DNA of 29,827 bases, taken from positions 858,205 to 888,031 of the forward strand of contig GG745335.1 of NCBI GenBank assembly GCA_000151295.1, written 5' to 3'. Shown one piece after another: positions 1 through 10,915 of this stretch. The first letter of the stretch is position 1; each line of letters begins with the position of its first letter. Under the pieces are notes generated by a model. That model did no database searches and was not told the origin of the DNA. It saw only the letters and a program-made list of their open reading frames with translations. Origin of the DNA: Allomyces macrogynus ATCC 38327. Taxonomy: Eukaryota; Blastocladiomycota; Blastocladiomycetes; Blastocladiales; Blastocladiaceae. The position numbers and the translations under genes were made by a program.

Positions 1-1419
1 GCCACAACCAGCGTCCGGTTCTTCTTCGTTGTGGTTGGTTGGCTGCTCAGCGCTTGCGCTGGCACATCGGCCAACGCGCGACAGCCGCCCGCGAAACGCG
101 CTCTTTTTGATCCTGTTTTTTGCTTGGTTATTCGAGCAGGTTCTCGTCGAAACCGTTCGTAGTTGCCGCAAACCACAAGAGCAACCTGAAAAGCTGCGGC
201 AAGTCGTGCAGTATCCCTGCTTGCTTGACATGATGCCATTGCTTGCTGCCATGACGGTCTTGACAGGCCTGACACAATGGAACCCCTCATAGCAACCACT
301 CGCGTGTTCATCGCGCACTTTCCAGCCCACCCGCCACCACCACTTTTTGGTCGGCCAGTTGAGTCAGTCGCTCACGCTACCAACGCACCGTTGCTGTCCT
401 TATGATTGCACACGCGCGTCAATTCGACCGCTGGACCATGACGATAACAGTTATATCCATTCGCTGTACGCATCGCCCTCGCACCGCTGGCGCGGTCACA
501 CAGTGGGCACGACGTTTGGTTGCCGGTTTTCGGGGCCAGACTGACGGCTCCCGTGGCTGCACTATGCCAGCACCGCCAGGGCACCGCTAGGATGAACCAT
601 GGGGACGAGTCCAACTGCGATCGACGCGCATCTTTTGCTGGTTTTATGGCTCACCTAGGTTGTTCATTATGATCGAGATGTTGTGGTGGTTGGACAACAC
701 GTCGCGACGCTCGAAGTTGGTTGTGGATTACGCAGCAAGCAAGAGATGGCAGGAGAGCGTGCGGAAAGCGAAACGATTGTCATTCATCAAAAAGGAACCT
801 TGATACAGAAAGCGACGCGCACGGACGGACGAAACTGAAGAACGAAAAGCAAAAGCAAAAGCAAAAGCAAAAGCAAAAGCAAAAGCAACAGGGGGCACGG
901 ACAACGGTGGTGGGGGAGACCCTCCCAAGAAACCGGCTCTGCGCATCCAAACCGCTCCCCCTCCCTGCTCGGCTCCAAGCAGCGGGCGACAGTGAGTGGT
1001 GGTGACCAGAGAGGGCAGTCTACATCAAATGAACCAAGAGAAAAAAGAACACAAGAAAGCGAGATGGAGAGGGGGAGAGGCGGATAGATGAACAGAGGAC
1101 GGGGGCGTGGGGGGCGGGCGGGTGAAGGGAGGGGACCAAAACGGCAACCATGCGCCAGGGGAAGCAGCAGCAGCGACGGCAGCAGCGAAAAGGGTATGTA
1201 AATGGAGCGAAAAAGGAGGACGAGGGCAGGAGACGACGAAGAACGGCGACGACGACAACGGCCAAGTGTGCGATAGGTACGGGCAGGACGGACGGTGGTG
1301 CGAGAATCCGGTGGGGGTGACAGCACAGCGACTTGCGGGAGGGAACAAATGACGACGAAGCTGACGACGACAGCAAAAGAACGATCCGAGCGCGCGCGTT
1401 GACACGCAAACGGCTTTCT
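1..1419. other. gene-free region and LIS1 3' flank
   Basis: I see no convincing gene here. Open frames exist on both strands but are low-complexity and have no recognisable domain. From about 1020 to 1340 the plus strand is very purine-rich (runs of GAGA, GGGG and AAAA), so the 3' untranslated region of the minus-strand LIS1 gene would be pyrimidine-rich. A hexamer microsatellite lies at 845-886. Confidence 0.6.
845..886. repeat. (AAAAGC)7 microsatellite
   Basis: Seven uninterrupted copies of the hexamer AAAAGC. The repeat keeps several frames open (Lys-Gln or Phe-Ala dipeptides), which explains the spurious long open frames around it. Confidence 0.95.
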
Positions 1420-2838
1420 TTACTTGCAGTCCCAGACCTTGACCGTCAAGTCGACCGACCCGGTCGCGACCACGGGCGAGACGTTCGACCACGCGACCGT
1501 CTGCACGAAATGGCCGTGCGCGTCGAGCGACTTGGCGCACCGGCCCGTCTTCAGGTCCCAGCACCGCACCGTCTTGTCGTCTGACGCCGACAGTAAGAAC
1601 TTGCCCGACGGGTGGAAAACGAGCGACCGCACCCAGTTATCGTGCCCGCGGAAAGTGTGCAGGCACTGCGACGTTGCGTGGTCCCACAACTTGATTTCCT
1701 TGTCGCGGCAACCCGTCACGACGTACTGGCCCGGCGCGTCAGCCGCACCTGTCACGGGCTTCTTGGCGCCGACGAGCTCACGGATGAAGGGGTAGGCGGC
1801 GACGGGAACAAACGCGACGCACTCGATGACGTGCTCGTGGCCGCGCAAGTCGGCCTTGATCTCGCCCGTGCTCACTTCCCAAATCAGCGCCGACTGGTCG
1901 TTGGAGCAACTGGCCAGGTACTTGGCGTCCTCGGAGACGGCCAGCTGCCGCACCCAGTCGTCGTGGCCCGTCCAAGTCTTGATGCAGTACCCGTTGGTCA
2001 GGTCCCACAGCTTGATCGACTTGTCGCGCGAGGCCGAAGCCAGCAGCTGGTTGCTCAAGAAGACGACGCTCGACACGGTGTGGTCGTGGCCAAAGAGCGT
2101 CTTGGTGTTCTTGTAGTCGTTGGCCACGTCCCATAGCTTGATGGTCAAGTCCGACGAGCACGACGCTATTGCGAGCGGGAGCGGGTGAGAATAAAAAAAA
2201 CCAACGCGAGCCGAGGTCAGGGCGTGCTGGCAGCAAAAATAATCGTACCGAGCAATGTTCCTTTTGGCTCAAAGGCAATGTTGGTCACCGACTTGGTGTG
2301 GCCCTTCAGCGTCTGCTCAAACTCGCCCGACTCGTAGTCCCACAACTTGATGGTCGCGTCCTCGGACGCCGACGCGAGCACCGGGTAGGCCGGGTGGAAA
2401 ATGACGGTGGTAATGGGCGACCGATGGCCAGCAAGCTCGTGGCGTGCCGGCGCGCGCGGCAGCACGTCGGCCGACGACTTGTTGGGTCGGATCGGGCCAT
2501 CGTTGACTTCGGCCTGCATTTGCGCGAGCTTCGACTCGAGATCGAGAATCTACGGCCATCAACAGGGGCAGGAACGTTGGTACGTGAGCGATGGGACGAA
2601 CGACCACGTCAGCGATCGAGCAAGGTTCACGAAGTACCTTGCGCTGCAACCGCACGACCGACGTCCACTTCTTTTCGAGGATGGCCGTGTACTTTGGCGG
2701 CGCAGCATCGTCGTCGGCAGCTGGCAACTCGGCCTCGCGCGCAAACGCCGTGGCCGCGTCATTGTAGCCATTGTTGGCGAGAAAGTCATGCACGGCACGG
2801 TTCAGCTCCTCGAGCTGCTTGGACGTCAATGCCGCCAT
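1420..2838 (-). CDS. PAC1: LIS1/PAC1 dynein regulator, LisH plus seven WD40 repeats
   Basis: Homologue of LIS1 (PAC1 in yeast, nudF in Aspergillus), the cytoplasmic dynein regulator needed for nuclear migration and microtubule plus-end dynein loading. Three exons: 2838-2638, 2549-2249 and 2165-1420. The introns are 2637-2550 (88 nt, GTACTT..TAG) and 2248-2166 (83 nt, GTACGA..TAG). The joined product is 415 residues, against about 410 for the family. Residues about 6-38 form the LisH dimerisation motif, about 51-82 a coiled coil, and from about residue 103 there are seven WD40 repeats with typical GH...WD signatures (LKGHTKSV, IKLWDYE, FRGHDNWV, VKVWDCK at the C-terminus). Intron 1 falls in the coiled coil; intron 2 falls between LL and ASCSSD of the WD2 strand, where the splice restores the family sequence exactly. 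The start is the ATG before AALTSKQ, the usual position for LisH. The gene is divergent from transketolase. Identity is very secure; splice sites are read by eye. Confidence 0.97.
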
Positions 2839-4614
2839 AGTGATGGTGATTACGGTGACGGTGAGGGTGGAGACGGTTTGGCGGAATGCGGCGAGTCGGG
2901 GCCCCAGGCGTCGTCGATCAGCGTGAAGTGGAGCCGATTGGACCGACGAGCAGCAATGGCGTCAAGGAAGCGAGGTCAAACGAGCGTCACGCAAACGCGG
3001 ACACGCGGCTTCTCGAGCGGAGCGTCGTACGGCTGGAGGTTGAACGGGTCCACGAGCGGGCGAGCGAGGGAGCGCCGCAGGACCTGAGGATCAGACTGGC
3101 TGGGTTCTTGGCTGGGTGCAGCGTGACAACGACGCGGCGCCCACCAATCGCGAGGGTCGGCAGGGGCGGGCAGACGGTTGATGGAAACGGTACGGCCGCT
3201 TCGAAGACGAGCAGCAGCGGTGGCAGTGTGTGGTGGAAAAAACGGGGGCGTGCAGACACCAGGGACTGCGTGCAGCGGTTGTTGGCGGGCAGCGGCGCCG
3301 TCGAGTCGAGTTGCGATGGCGCTCGGGCGTCACGGCAGAGAGTCCCAAGGCACCGTCGTCGGGTGGACAGGCGAATGCGCCAAGTCGCAGTGTCGTCCGA
3401 GGGCGGTTGGCTCGAGGAACGGGGGTGCAGCGTGCGGCTGTCGCGAAGCCAAGTCGTGCTGGCCGTTGGCGTCGGTCAGGTCGGCGGGGCCAGCGACGGA
3501 CCGGATAGCGGCGCGTGGGTGCAGCAGATGTGACCGCAACTGGGCCCAAATGCGCGGGTGCGATTGAGCGCGCTCCAGTGCGGACGAAGAGCAGGCTGCG
3601 TCGTCGTGTTCGTGTCGAGCGCGACGGTGGCAGCAGTGAGGTGTGCCGCGCGCGGTTTGGTTCGGCGGCGAGCCAGGCAGCCAGCAGTCCCTGCGAAGCC
3701 GAATTGGTGGCGGCAGCTGCAACAGATGTGATGGGCCAATCACGTGCGGTGCGTCGTCAGGCGCTGCAAGTCCCTGCCCAAACCTGCTGAGCCATGCTTT
3801 CGCCAGTTTCGGAAAGATGATTTGCATGTTTGCTGCTAAATTTCATTTTCGCGAGCACGTGCGCTGGACCCATTGTCGCGTGTTGGCATGCCGAACCGAG
3901 ACACGCGTGGGCCGCAAGCGTGCTGCTGGCCGTGCCGAATCTCACGCCCGGCCACCACCTCCACCATCACGACCGCGCGCGCGTCCTTTCTCTCGCTCCT
4001 CGTCCCCGTCGACGCCGGTCTCTTTGCACTCATCCTCGCCCTCGACTGCCGGTCCTCCCCCTTCTCTCTCCACACCGACGCTTTGCTCGCTCGTTGTTTG
4101 CGCGCCACCGGAAAACTTTGCCGAAAGCTGGTACGCGCCAGTCTGTCATTTCTGTCATCACCCAGAGCGCCGCCGGCTGCCGCGCGCAAGGCGAGCCGCC
4201 GCACAACCGCCGCCAACCGGCCCGTCGAGACGGCCACCCAGCCGACGCGCTGGCTTCTCAGGCCCGCAACAAGCTCGATCGTATCGTGGCGGGTCCGACA
4301 AGGAAGACGATGGGTCCCAAGGCCGGCTCGCGTGCACGATTTTTCTTGGAGAACAAGACGGCCGAAATGGACCCTGCTCCTCGCTCCCTCTCTCTCTCTT
4401 CGAGTCCTGCTCTTGCCCTTCCTCCTCCCCCCTCCCGCTCACCTTCTGCTCGCCGAGTCGACTGCCGTGATCCGTGAAGCGTGCAACGAACCGACCCGAC
4501 CCAACGACTCAGATATTTGCTTGGGGCGAGCCAAGATCACGGATCCATCCACCCAAACCGCTCGTACTACTGTACTACTGCTGAGCAATTGCCCGCCGCG
4601 CGCCGTTATCGCTC
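2839..4614. other. divergent intergenic region between LIS1 and transketolase
   Basis: About 1.8 kb with no gene I can support. The long open frames on both strands (for example 3643-4470 and 3873 onward on the plus strand) have Arg/Ser/Pro compositions typical of out-of-frame GC-rich DNA, and no domain. The region must hold the LIS1 promoter and leader (near 2839) and the transketolase promoter and leader. Pyrimidine-rich stretches around 3960-4080 and 4380-4445 (CTCTCTCT, CCTCCTCCCCCC) resemble fungal pyrimidine-rich promoters, but no defined site is claimed. Confidence 0.5.
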
Positions 4615-4773
4615 ATGTCGGCCCCAGCCCCCGCGTCGACCTCGTCCGACCCCACGCCCGAGCCGGCGGCCGCCAACATGTCGCTGACGCGGCCGCGCCC
4701 GCGCTCCTTCATTGCCCCGGGCCTTTTTCTTTACTTTCAAATCGCACTCGGGTTTTCCTTCGCGGCGGCTTAA
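4615..4773 (+). other. possible upstream ORF or 5' exon ahead of transketolase
   Basis: An ATG at 4615 opens a 52-codon frame ending in TAA at 4771-4773. It starts MSAPAPASTS and has a second Met in the segment NMSLTRPRPRS. It does not resemble a transketolase N-terminus. It may be a leader ORF that modulates translation of the downstream gene, or part of an alternative first exon whose splice donor is not visible. A TTTTCGCAG acceptor-like sequence follows directly. Nothing else supports a protein product. Confidence 0.3.
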
Positions 4774-4824
4774 TTTTCGCAGGCTCTCTTCGCTTCGTCG
4801 TCGAATTGCAAATAGCTCGCCCCC

Positions 4825-5165
4825 CCATGGCCCGCCCACGACTTTTTGAAGGTTACCGACGCCCCTTCCCCAATCAAAAACCATCCGGGGGCTTGGGCCC
4901 GCCGGAAATGGGCCCAAAAGGGCCAAATTCGGGCCCACCCCGGGCGCCGCCCATGGGTGGGGGGCCCCATGGGGGAAAACCCCCCTTTCTCGGGTTTTCT
5001 TTCGCTGCAACCCCGGGAAACCCGAAAGGGGGTTCCGTACCCCCCTTTTTTCCCGCCTTTGTTTTGGGGGGGGGGGGGGGAAAACGGGGGGGGAACCTCC
5101 CTTATTCCCGGGCGTTCGCCGGAGGGGGGTTGGCCCCCTTTTTCCCCTCCGGGGCAAAGTTGGGG
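4825..5165. other. low-quality base calls with inflated homopolymers
   Basis: The stretch is full of runs such as GGGGG, CCCCCC, AAAA and a G15 run at 5066-5080, unlike flanking sequence. It overlaps transketolase exon 1 and the start of its intron. The coding message survives in pieces in shifting frames (4850-5031), which is what insertion-type base-call errors produce, not what genuine sequence decay over time would look like. Treat any ORF across it as unreliable. Confidence 0.8.
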
Positions 5166-7245
5166 CCTTGTTTTCAAGCCAGATCACTGACCTTGCCTTC
5201 CTTATCTCTGGTCCCTTGGCTATGCAGATTCAGCAGCACCGCTTCGTCCTGTCGAACGGCCACGGCTGTGCGTTGCAGTATGTGATGCTGCACCTGCTCG
5301 GCTACGACCTGTCGATGGACGACCTCAAGGCCTTCCGCCAGCTCGGCTCGAAGTACGTTCCCTCGTTCTTGCCCCCCCTCCACGATTCAATCACATCCCT
5401 GATCACATCGCAACCCTTGCGATCCAGGACGCCTGGTCACCCCGAGGCCGGCCACACGCCCGGTATCGAGCTCACGACGGGCCCGCTCGGCCAGGGTATC
5501 TCGAGCGCCGTCGGTCTCGCCATTGCTGAGGCGCACATGGCCGCCACGTTCAATCGCCCCGGGTTTGAGCTGTTCGACAACTACACCTACGTCATTCTTG
5601 GCGATGGGTGCCTGCAGGAGGGTGTTGCCTCGGAGGCCATGTCGCTCGCCGGTCACCTGCAGCTCGGCAAGCTGATTGCACTCTACGACGACAACCATAT
5701 CCAGATTGACGGTGACACCGAGCTCGTATGTGTCTTTTCGCACCTCGGTGCCGATTTTCGGTGATCAGGTTGGAAACTGACTGTTAAATTACCGATTAGG
5801 GCTTCACTGAGGACGTCTGCAAGCGTATGGAGTCGTACGGCTGGCACACGCTCGTCGTCTCGGACGGCGACTCGACCAACCCGATTGCCATTGCGCAGGC
5901 GGTTGAGGCGGCCAAGAAGGTCACCGACAAGCCCACGCTCATCAAGGTGCGCACGACCATTGGCTTCGGTTCGGCCAAGGCCGGTCAGGAGAAGGTACAC
6001 GGCTCGCCGCTCGGTGCCGCTGACTTGGCGCACGCCAAGAAGACGCTCGGCCTGAACCCGGACGAGACGTTCCAGGTGCCGCAGTCTGTGCGCGACCTGT
6101 TTGCCAAGATCACCGCCCGCGGTGTCGCTGCTGAGGAGGCCTGGAACACGCTCTTCAAGCAGTACCAGCAGGCGCACCCGGAGCTCGCGGCCGAGCTCGC
6201 GCGCCGCCAGAAGGGCGAGTTGCCCGCCGGGCTCAAAGAGCGCCTGCCCAAGTACACGCCCGCTGACGCGCCCGTGGCCACGCGCAAGCTGTCGGAGAAC
6301 CTGCTCAACGCCGTTGCCGAGCACCTGCCGGAGCTCATGGGCGGGTCGGCTGATTTGACGGGCTCGAACCTGACGCGGTGGAAGACGGCGACTGACTTCC
6401 AGCCGCCGGCGACCAAGCTCGGTGACTACGCAGGCCGGTACCTGCGCTTTGGTGTGCGCGAGCACGGCATGGCCGCCATCTGCAACGGTCTGTCGGCCTA
6501 CGGCGGGTTCATCCCGTTCTGCGCCACGTTCCTCGTGTTTGCGCAGTACGCGGCCGGCGCGACGCGTCTCTCGTCGCTCTCGCACCACCAGGTGCTCTAC
6601 GTCATGACGCACGACTCGATCGGTCTGGGCGAGGACGGCCCGACGCACCAGCCGATTGAGACGCTCGCCGTCCTCCGCGCGACCCCCAACACGCTCGTCT
6701 TCCGCCCGGCCGACGGTAACGAAGTGTCGGGCGCCTACTGGGCGGCGCTCACGGCGTCGCACACGCCCTCGGTCTTTGCGCTGTCGCGCCAGAACGTGCC
6801 GCACCTCGAGGGGTCGTCGGCCGATGGTGTGACCCGTGGTGGGTACGTTCTCTCCGAGGCCAAAGACGCGCAGATCACGCTCGTCGGTACCGGTACCGAG
6901 CTGTCCTTCGCCGTCGATGCCGCCAAGAAGCTGCGCGAGCAGGGGATTGTGGCCCGTGTCGTCTCGCTGCCGTGCTGGCAGCTGTTTGACGCGCAGCCGC
7001 GCGCCTACCAGGATGAGGTCTTTCCTGCGGGTATCCCGGTCGTCTCGGTCGAGGCCCTCGGCGTGTTTGGCTGGGAGCGGTACGCGCACGCGTCGGTCGG
7101 TCTGCACGGGTTTGGTGCCTCGGGTCCGGCGCCGCAGGTCTACAAGCAGTTTGGGATCACGGTCGAGGGGCTCGTCGAGAAGGCGCAGGCCACGCTCAAG
7201 TACTTTGCCGGCAAGCCGGTGCCCAACAAGCTCGACCGCATCTAA
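4827..7245 (+). CDS. TKL1: transketolase, first exon damaged
   Basis: Transketolase moves two-carbon units between sugar phosphates in the pentose phosphate pathway, using thiamine diphosphate. Clear exons are 5228-5352, 5428-5725 and 5800-7245, with introns 5353-5427 (75 nt, GTACGT..CAG) and 5726-5799 (74 nt, GTATGT..TAG), giving 622 residues. Visible motifs: FVLSNGH and TTGPLGQG (substrate and cofactor binding), GDGCLQEG followed by DDNH (diphosphate/Mg binding), REHGM with the catalytic Glu codon at 6460, [15 protein letters not shown], and a normal C-terminal domain. The first exon, about 4827-5031, lies in bad sequence. Removing homopolymer inflation there gives the expected family motif ANSGHPGAPMG and an exon ending NPKW; an intron of about 196 nt then ends TATGCAG at 5227, giving NPKW|IQQHRFV. 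The reconstructed total is about 684 residues, the normal family length. Identity is certain; the first exon's boundaries are approximate. The symbol follows yeast; paralogy is not resolved. Confidence 0.95.
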
Positions 7246-8015
7246 GCGGAGTGAAGTCGATGATGGACCATTGCATGGACCTGGTGCTGTCCGGTTGATG
7301 CAAGCGGCGATGTAGTTTTGCGATTTGCGCGATTGGTTTTATTTGTGTCCTTTTGGGTTCGACTTGTTGGGTGTCGCGATGAAATGGATTGTGTCCTTGC
7401 TCACTTCTCAGCCCACCCGCTCGTGCTCGTGCTCGTGCTTTACGCCCACTCTGCTCGACCGAAGAGAGGGTGGGAGAGGGTAGGAGAGGGCTGCCAGGCT
7501 GCCAGCGGCCAACATTTATTTCCTTATTTTGTTGAGGGCGAAAGAGCAAGATGAAGGCAAGCATGCGTGGCGCACTTCATTATGAAGGAAAAGCGCGTCT
7601 CGTTGGCTGTGTGGCGACCCTTTTGCAAACCAAACGATGGCGTTGGCCCCGGCTTCACTGCCATCCTCCTGTTCACGTACCCGCTCCTCCCCGCACTGAT
7701 CGCCGCTTCTCTCAAGTACCAGCAAGAGCTAGCAAGTCGACGACGCGGTTCAGGACCGGTTTGCGCACCTGTCCTTGCCTGTGGGCCTTCGTAACAACCA
7801 GCATTCCAACGCCAACAACCACTTGACCAAGCATCCGCACCTGACGCTTGCCAAGCGAAGCGAGGACCCACTCATCAAGCTCTTGTTCTCAGTGCTCTCG
7901 ACCCGGATCGGCTGATTTTTCGCATTGGCCTGAGATCTTTGGACTGCAGGAGCCGTGGCGCGCACGAGCTCTTTTCCTGTTCCCCGCGCTTACGCTGCAG
8001 CCGCAAGATACCACC
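7246..8015. other. intergenic region between transketolase and the SxIP protein gene
   Basis: This holds the transketolase 3' untranslated region and the leader of the next gene. There is a short GCTCGT triplet-of-hexamers near 7419-7436. I see no gene or RNA. The frame upstream of 8016 stays open from 7848, but its composition changes at the ATG and there is a good start context at 8016. Confidence 0.5.
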
Positions 8016-10915
8016 ATGGCGGCCAACCAGTCTGGCGGATCGAGGAGCCCAACCGGGTCGGACCTAGCGCGATCCGCGACGCTCAAGACGCGGCTCGCCG
8101 ACCTGCAAGCGGGCGACCCGGGCACGCGCGATTCCACGTATGACCTGGCCGACCTGCCGGAAATGGACGGCGGTAACGACGAATGGTGCGCGACAGCCCG
8201 CGATATTCTCTCTCTTTGGGGGGATGCGACGCTCACGGTTCGTATGTGCCCCTGACCAGGCTGATCAAGCCGGCCGACATGGCGCGGCCCGTGCGCATGT
8301 CCCAGTTCAAGGCCAATCTCGAAGCCGAGGCCGACAAGGCCGGGATCCTGCGCCTGAGTATGATGTCCGAGCCGGGAGGTACGCGCGGTGGTAACGATGA
8401 GAATGACCAGGAAGTGCTCGACTGGCTGCGTGGTGATGACGACGAGGACGACGCCGATCTCAGTCTTGCGACTGGTGCCGCGTCCAGTTCCGCGACGGGT
8501 ATTGCGACGCCGAATGGTGGTGGTCGGCCACAACTGGGTCCACGGCTGACGCCAGGCTCGTCGGCTTTCTTTCATCCGATTTCGCAAGAGCTGATGCCTA
8601 CTGAGGACGAGCTGAACGCGAGGAACGGTCCAAATGGCGGTGGTGGTGTTGCGCACCGCAACAAGACCGACTCGATTCGGTTCAGCCATATGTTGGCGGG
8701 TAAGCTCGTCGACGATGTGGCCGATACGACGCTCGATTTGCGGCCGTTGAGTATCACGGATATGAAGGTCGAGATCGAGTTTATGGAGCATCGCGGTAAG
8801 CCGCGCGATCCGTCGGTACGCTTGATGTACCCTACATCGCTGGTGACTGCCGCGTGAACGTGTGATTGACCCGTTTTTGCGACCAGAACCGACGCGCCGT
8901 GGTCTACGGCGCCGATAGCTCGAGTCACCTCGACACGCTCGCCGAGAGTGACGACGGCCAATCGGTCGGCGAGTCCATGGCCTCCGCCGATCATCGTCCG
9001 CGCCGAATGATGCGGCACGCCACGTCGACCGAGCATTTTGACCATCTCGTGCGCACGGCGACCGCCAAGGACATGCTGACGCCGATTCCAGCGAGCCCGA
9101 CCAAAACGGCGAGCGAAACCGCGGGCCCGTCGGGTCGGTCGCGCGCCGACAGTGCCAGCAGCGGCAGCGTGGCCATGAGCAAACCCGCCGCCGGCAACAG
9201 CGAGCTCGATATGATGAACCATCTCCTGGCATCGACGCGGTCGCAATCGCGGCACCGCAGCGAGCAGAGTCTCGACGACCCGGCCGCGGCCGCCCCTGGC
9301 ACGCGCACGTCGCCGAGCTTGTTTTCCAGCACGAGCGAGCGCCGCGGGCGGCGCAGTTCGATCGCGTCCGATTTCTCGGACCAGTCGGCGCGCAGCAGTG
9401 CAACGGTACCTGGCCGCTCGTCGCGGCGGCAGGCGAGCGCGGGCACGTCCGTCTCGCGGTCGCCGAGCCGTAGTACCGTGCGCAGCAATCAGAGCAGCGC
9501 GAGCGGAGGGTACGCCGTCTCCGAGTCGGCGTATGCGGCTTACCAGTCGTTGCCCGTCCCGCCGCTGATCCCGTTTGTCGATCCGGATCTTGAACCCGTG
9601 CCCATTCATCGCGTGCCGACCCCGCACGCGGCGCCGCCGCCGTCGCCGCAGCCGTCGCATGATAGCGTGTTTACTGCGCACTCGTTCGGAACGATTCCGC
9701 GCGGTGGTGGTGGGGATAGTGGAAGCGACGGGATGCTGGGGCCGCCCATGATGCAGCCGATGCCCGTGCCCATGCAAATGGGCCGTACGGAGCCGCCGGG
9801 CGTGCCGCTCCCGCCAACTCCGTCGACACCTGGGTTCAGTACCGCAGGAACGGGGATTGGTGGACCGAGTCCGATCACGCCGCACTTCCCGCGGTCCGCG
9901 TCCCCCGTGAGCGGCCTACCGCGCCCGCAGACGCCGAGTCAAGTGCAATATGTTGGGGCCAACTGCGACAGCGTCTCTGTCACCGAGCCGCCCAACGACC
10001 CCCGCGCATTTCGGGCCGCGAGCAACCACGGGCTCACTTCGGAGCCCGACGGCACTCGCGCGCCCACGCACGCCCGCCAGCGGCAGCGTCGGGTCTGGGA
10101 TCCCCGCACCGGGCGGGTCCGGGATTCCGCGGCCCGGGACCCCGTCGGGCATGTCCGTGGCGAGCGCGCGCAGCGCGAGCCGCAGCGGTCTGCGGCCCAC
10201 GTCGCCGGCACCACCACGCTCGCCGTTCCACCGGTCGCCCGTACCGACGTCGCCGGTCCCGATGCCGCCGGCTCCGCCACAACAGACTGGTTATACCGAC
10301 GCGCACTACTCGAGCATGTCCGCGCCGCCGGCGCGCAATTTCTCGACGTCGAGTTTCGGCAGCCACTCGTCGGCCGGATCCGTGGCCACGTCGCCGTCGC
10401 GGTTCACGCCAACTCGTGGGCGTGGACAGTCCTCGGAAATGCCTCCACCGCGACCATCGACTACCACGCCCGGCCGAGGGCGGTCGCAGTCGTCGGTCCC
10501 GTCGGCCGCGAGCCGCGCACGGTCGCAGCCGACCAAGGGGCCGCCGGCGTACGCGGCACCCACGCCCATGCCCGCGGGCCACCATACGTTTAGTGGACTC
10601 GCGCCGCCGACCGCGTCAGCGCGACCCGGTGCACGGAGTCCTGGGCCGCTCGGGTCGGGGATTGCGCGGCCGGCCACGGCCGCACCCACGTTTGGCGGCG
10701 GTGGCGGGTCAGGGATTCCGACGCCGGGGATGGCAAGGCCGCGCACGCCCGCGGCGTCGTCGGTCGCGTCAGGGTACACGCGGTCGCGCAGCCCAGTGTA
10801 TGGCGGTGGGTCGACGTGGAACCATACGACAGCGCCTGCTGGGTATGGACGTGGGGCCGGGTATCAGGCACCGGGGGCCACAGTGGCGCAAGAGGACGTG
10901 TTTGAGACGTTTTGA
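8016..10915 (+). CDS. Ser/Pro-rich basic protein with repeated SGIP (SxIP-type) motifs
   Basis: No family is recognised over its length. Start chosen at the ATG in ACCACCATGGCG (MAANQSGGSRS). Exons: 8016-8185, 8260-8815 and 8887-10915. Intron 1 is 8186-8259 (74 nt, GTGCGC..CAG; an in-frame join giving DEW|LIKPADM). Intron 2 is 8816-8886 (71 nt, GTACGC..CAG). The last exon has one surplus base: the reading frame changes between about 9911 and 9975, and both halves are similar Pro/Ser/Thr-rich protein. Total is about 918 residues. The N-terminal part has an acidic patch (DDDEDDADL) and a compact segment DTTLDLRPLSITDMKVEIEF that may be folded. The C-terminal third is basic and disordered, with SGIP at 10094-10105, 10118-10129 and 10709-10720, and SGIA at 10655. 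SxIP motifs in basic Ser/Pro-rich context are known EB1-binding sites, so a microtubule plus-end role is possible; this is inference. It ends EDVFETF. Confidence 0.75.

Noticed and set aside
787..1564. overlapping minus-strand frames with Leu/Ser/Pro-rich products
   Set aside because: They arise from the AAAAGC repeat and the purine-skewed tract and overlap the LIS1 coding end in the wrong frame.
3873..5285. 470-codon plus-strand open frame
   Set aside because: It runs through the transketolase leader, the damaged exon and its intron in the wrong frame, and the composition is Arg/Ser/Pro noise typical of open GC-rich frames.
5683..7107. 474-codon minus-strand open frame
   Set aside because: Antisense to the transketolase coding exons, which are certain.
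7889..9403. 504-codon minus-strand open frame
   Set aside because: Antisense to the SxIP-motif gene, Arg-rich, no domain, and inconsistent with the in-phase introns on the plus strand.
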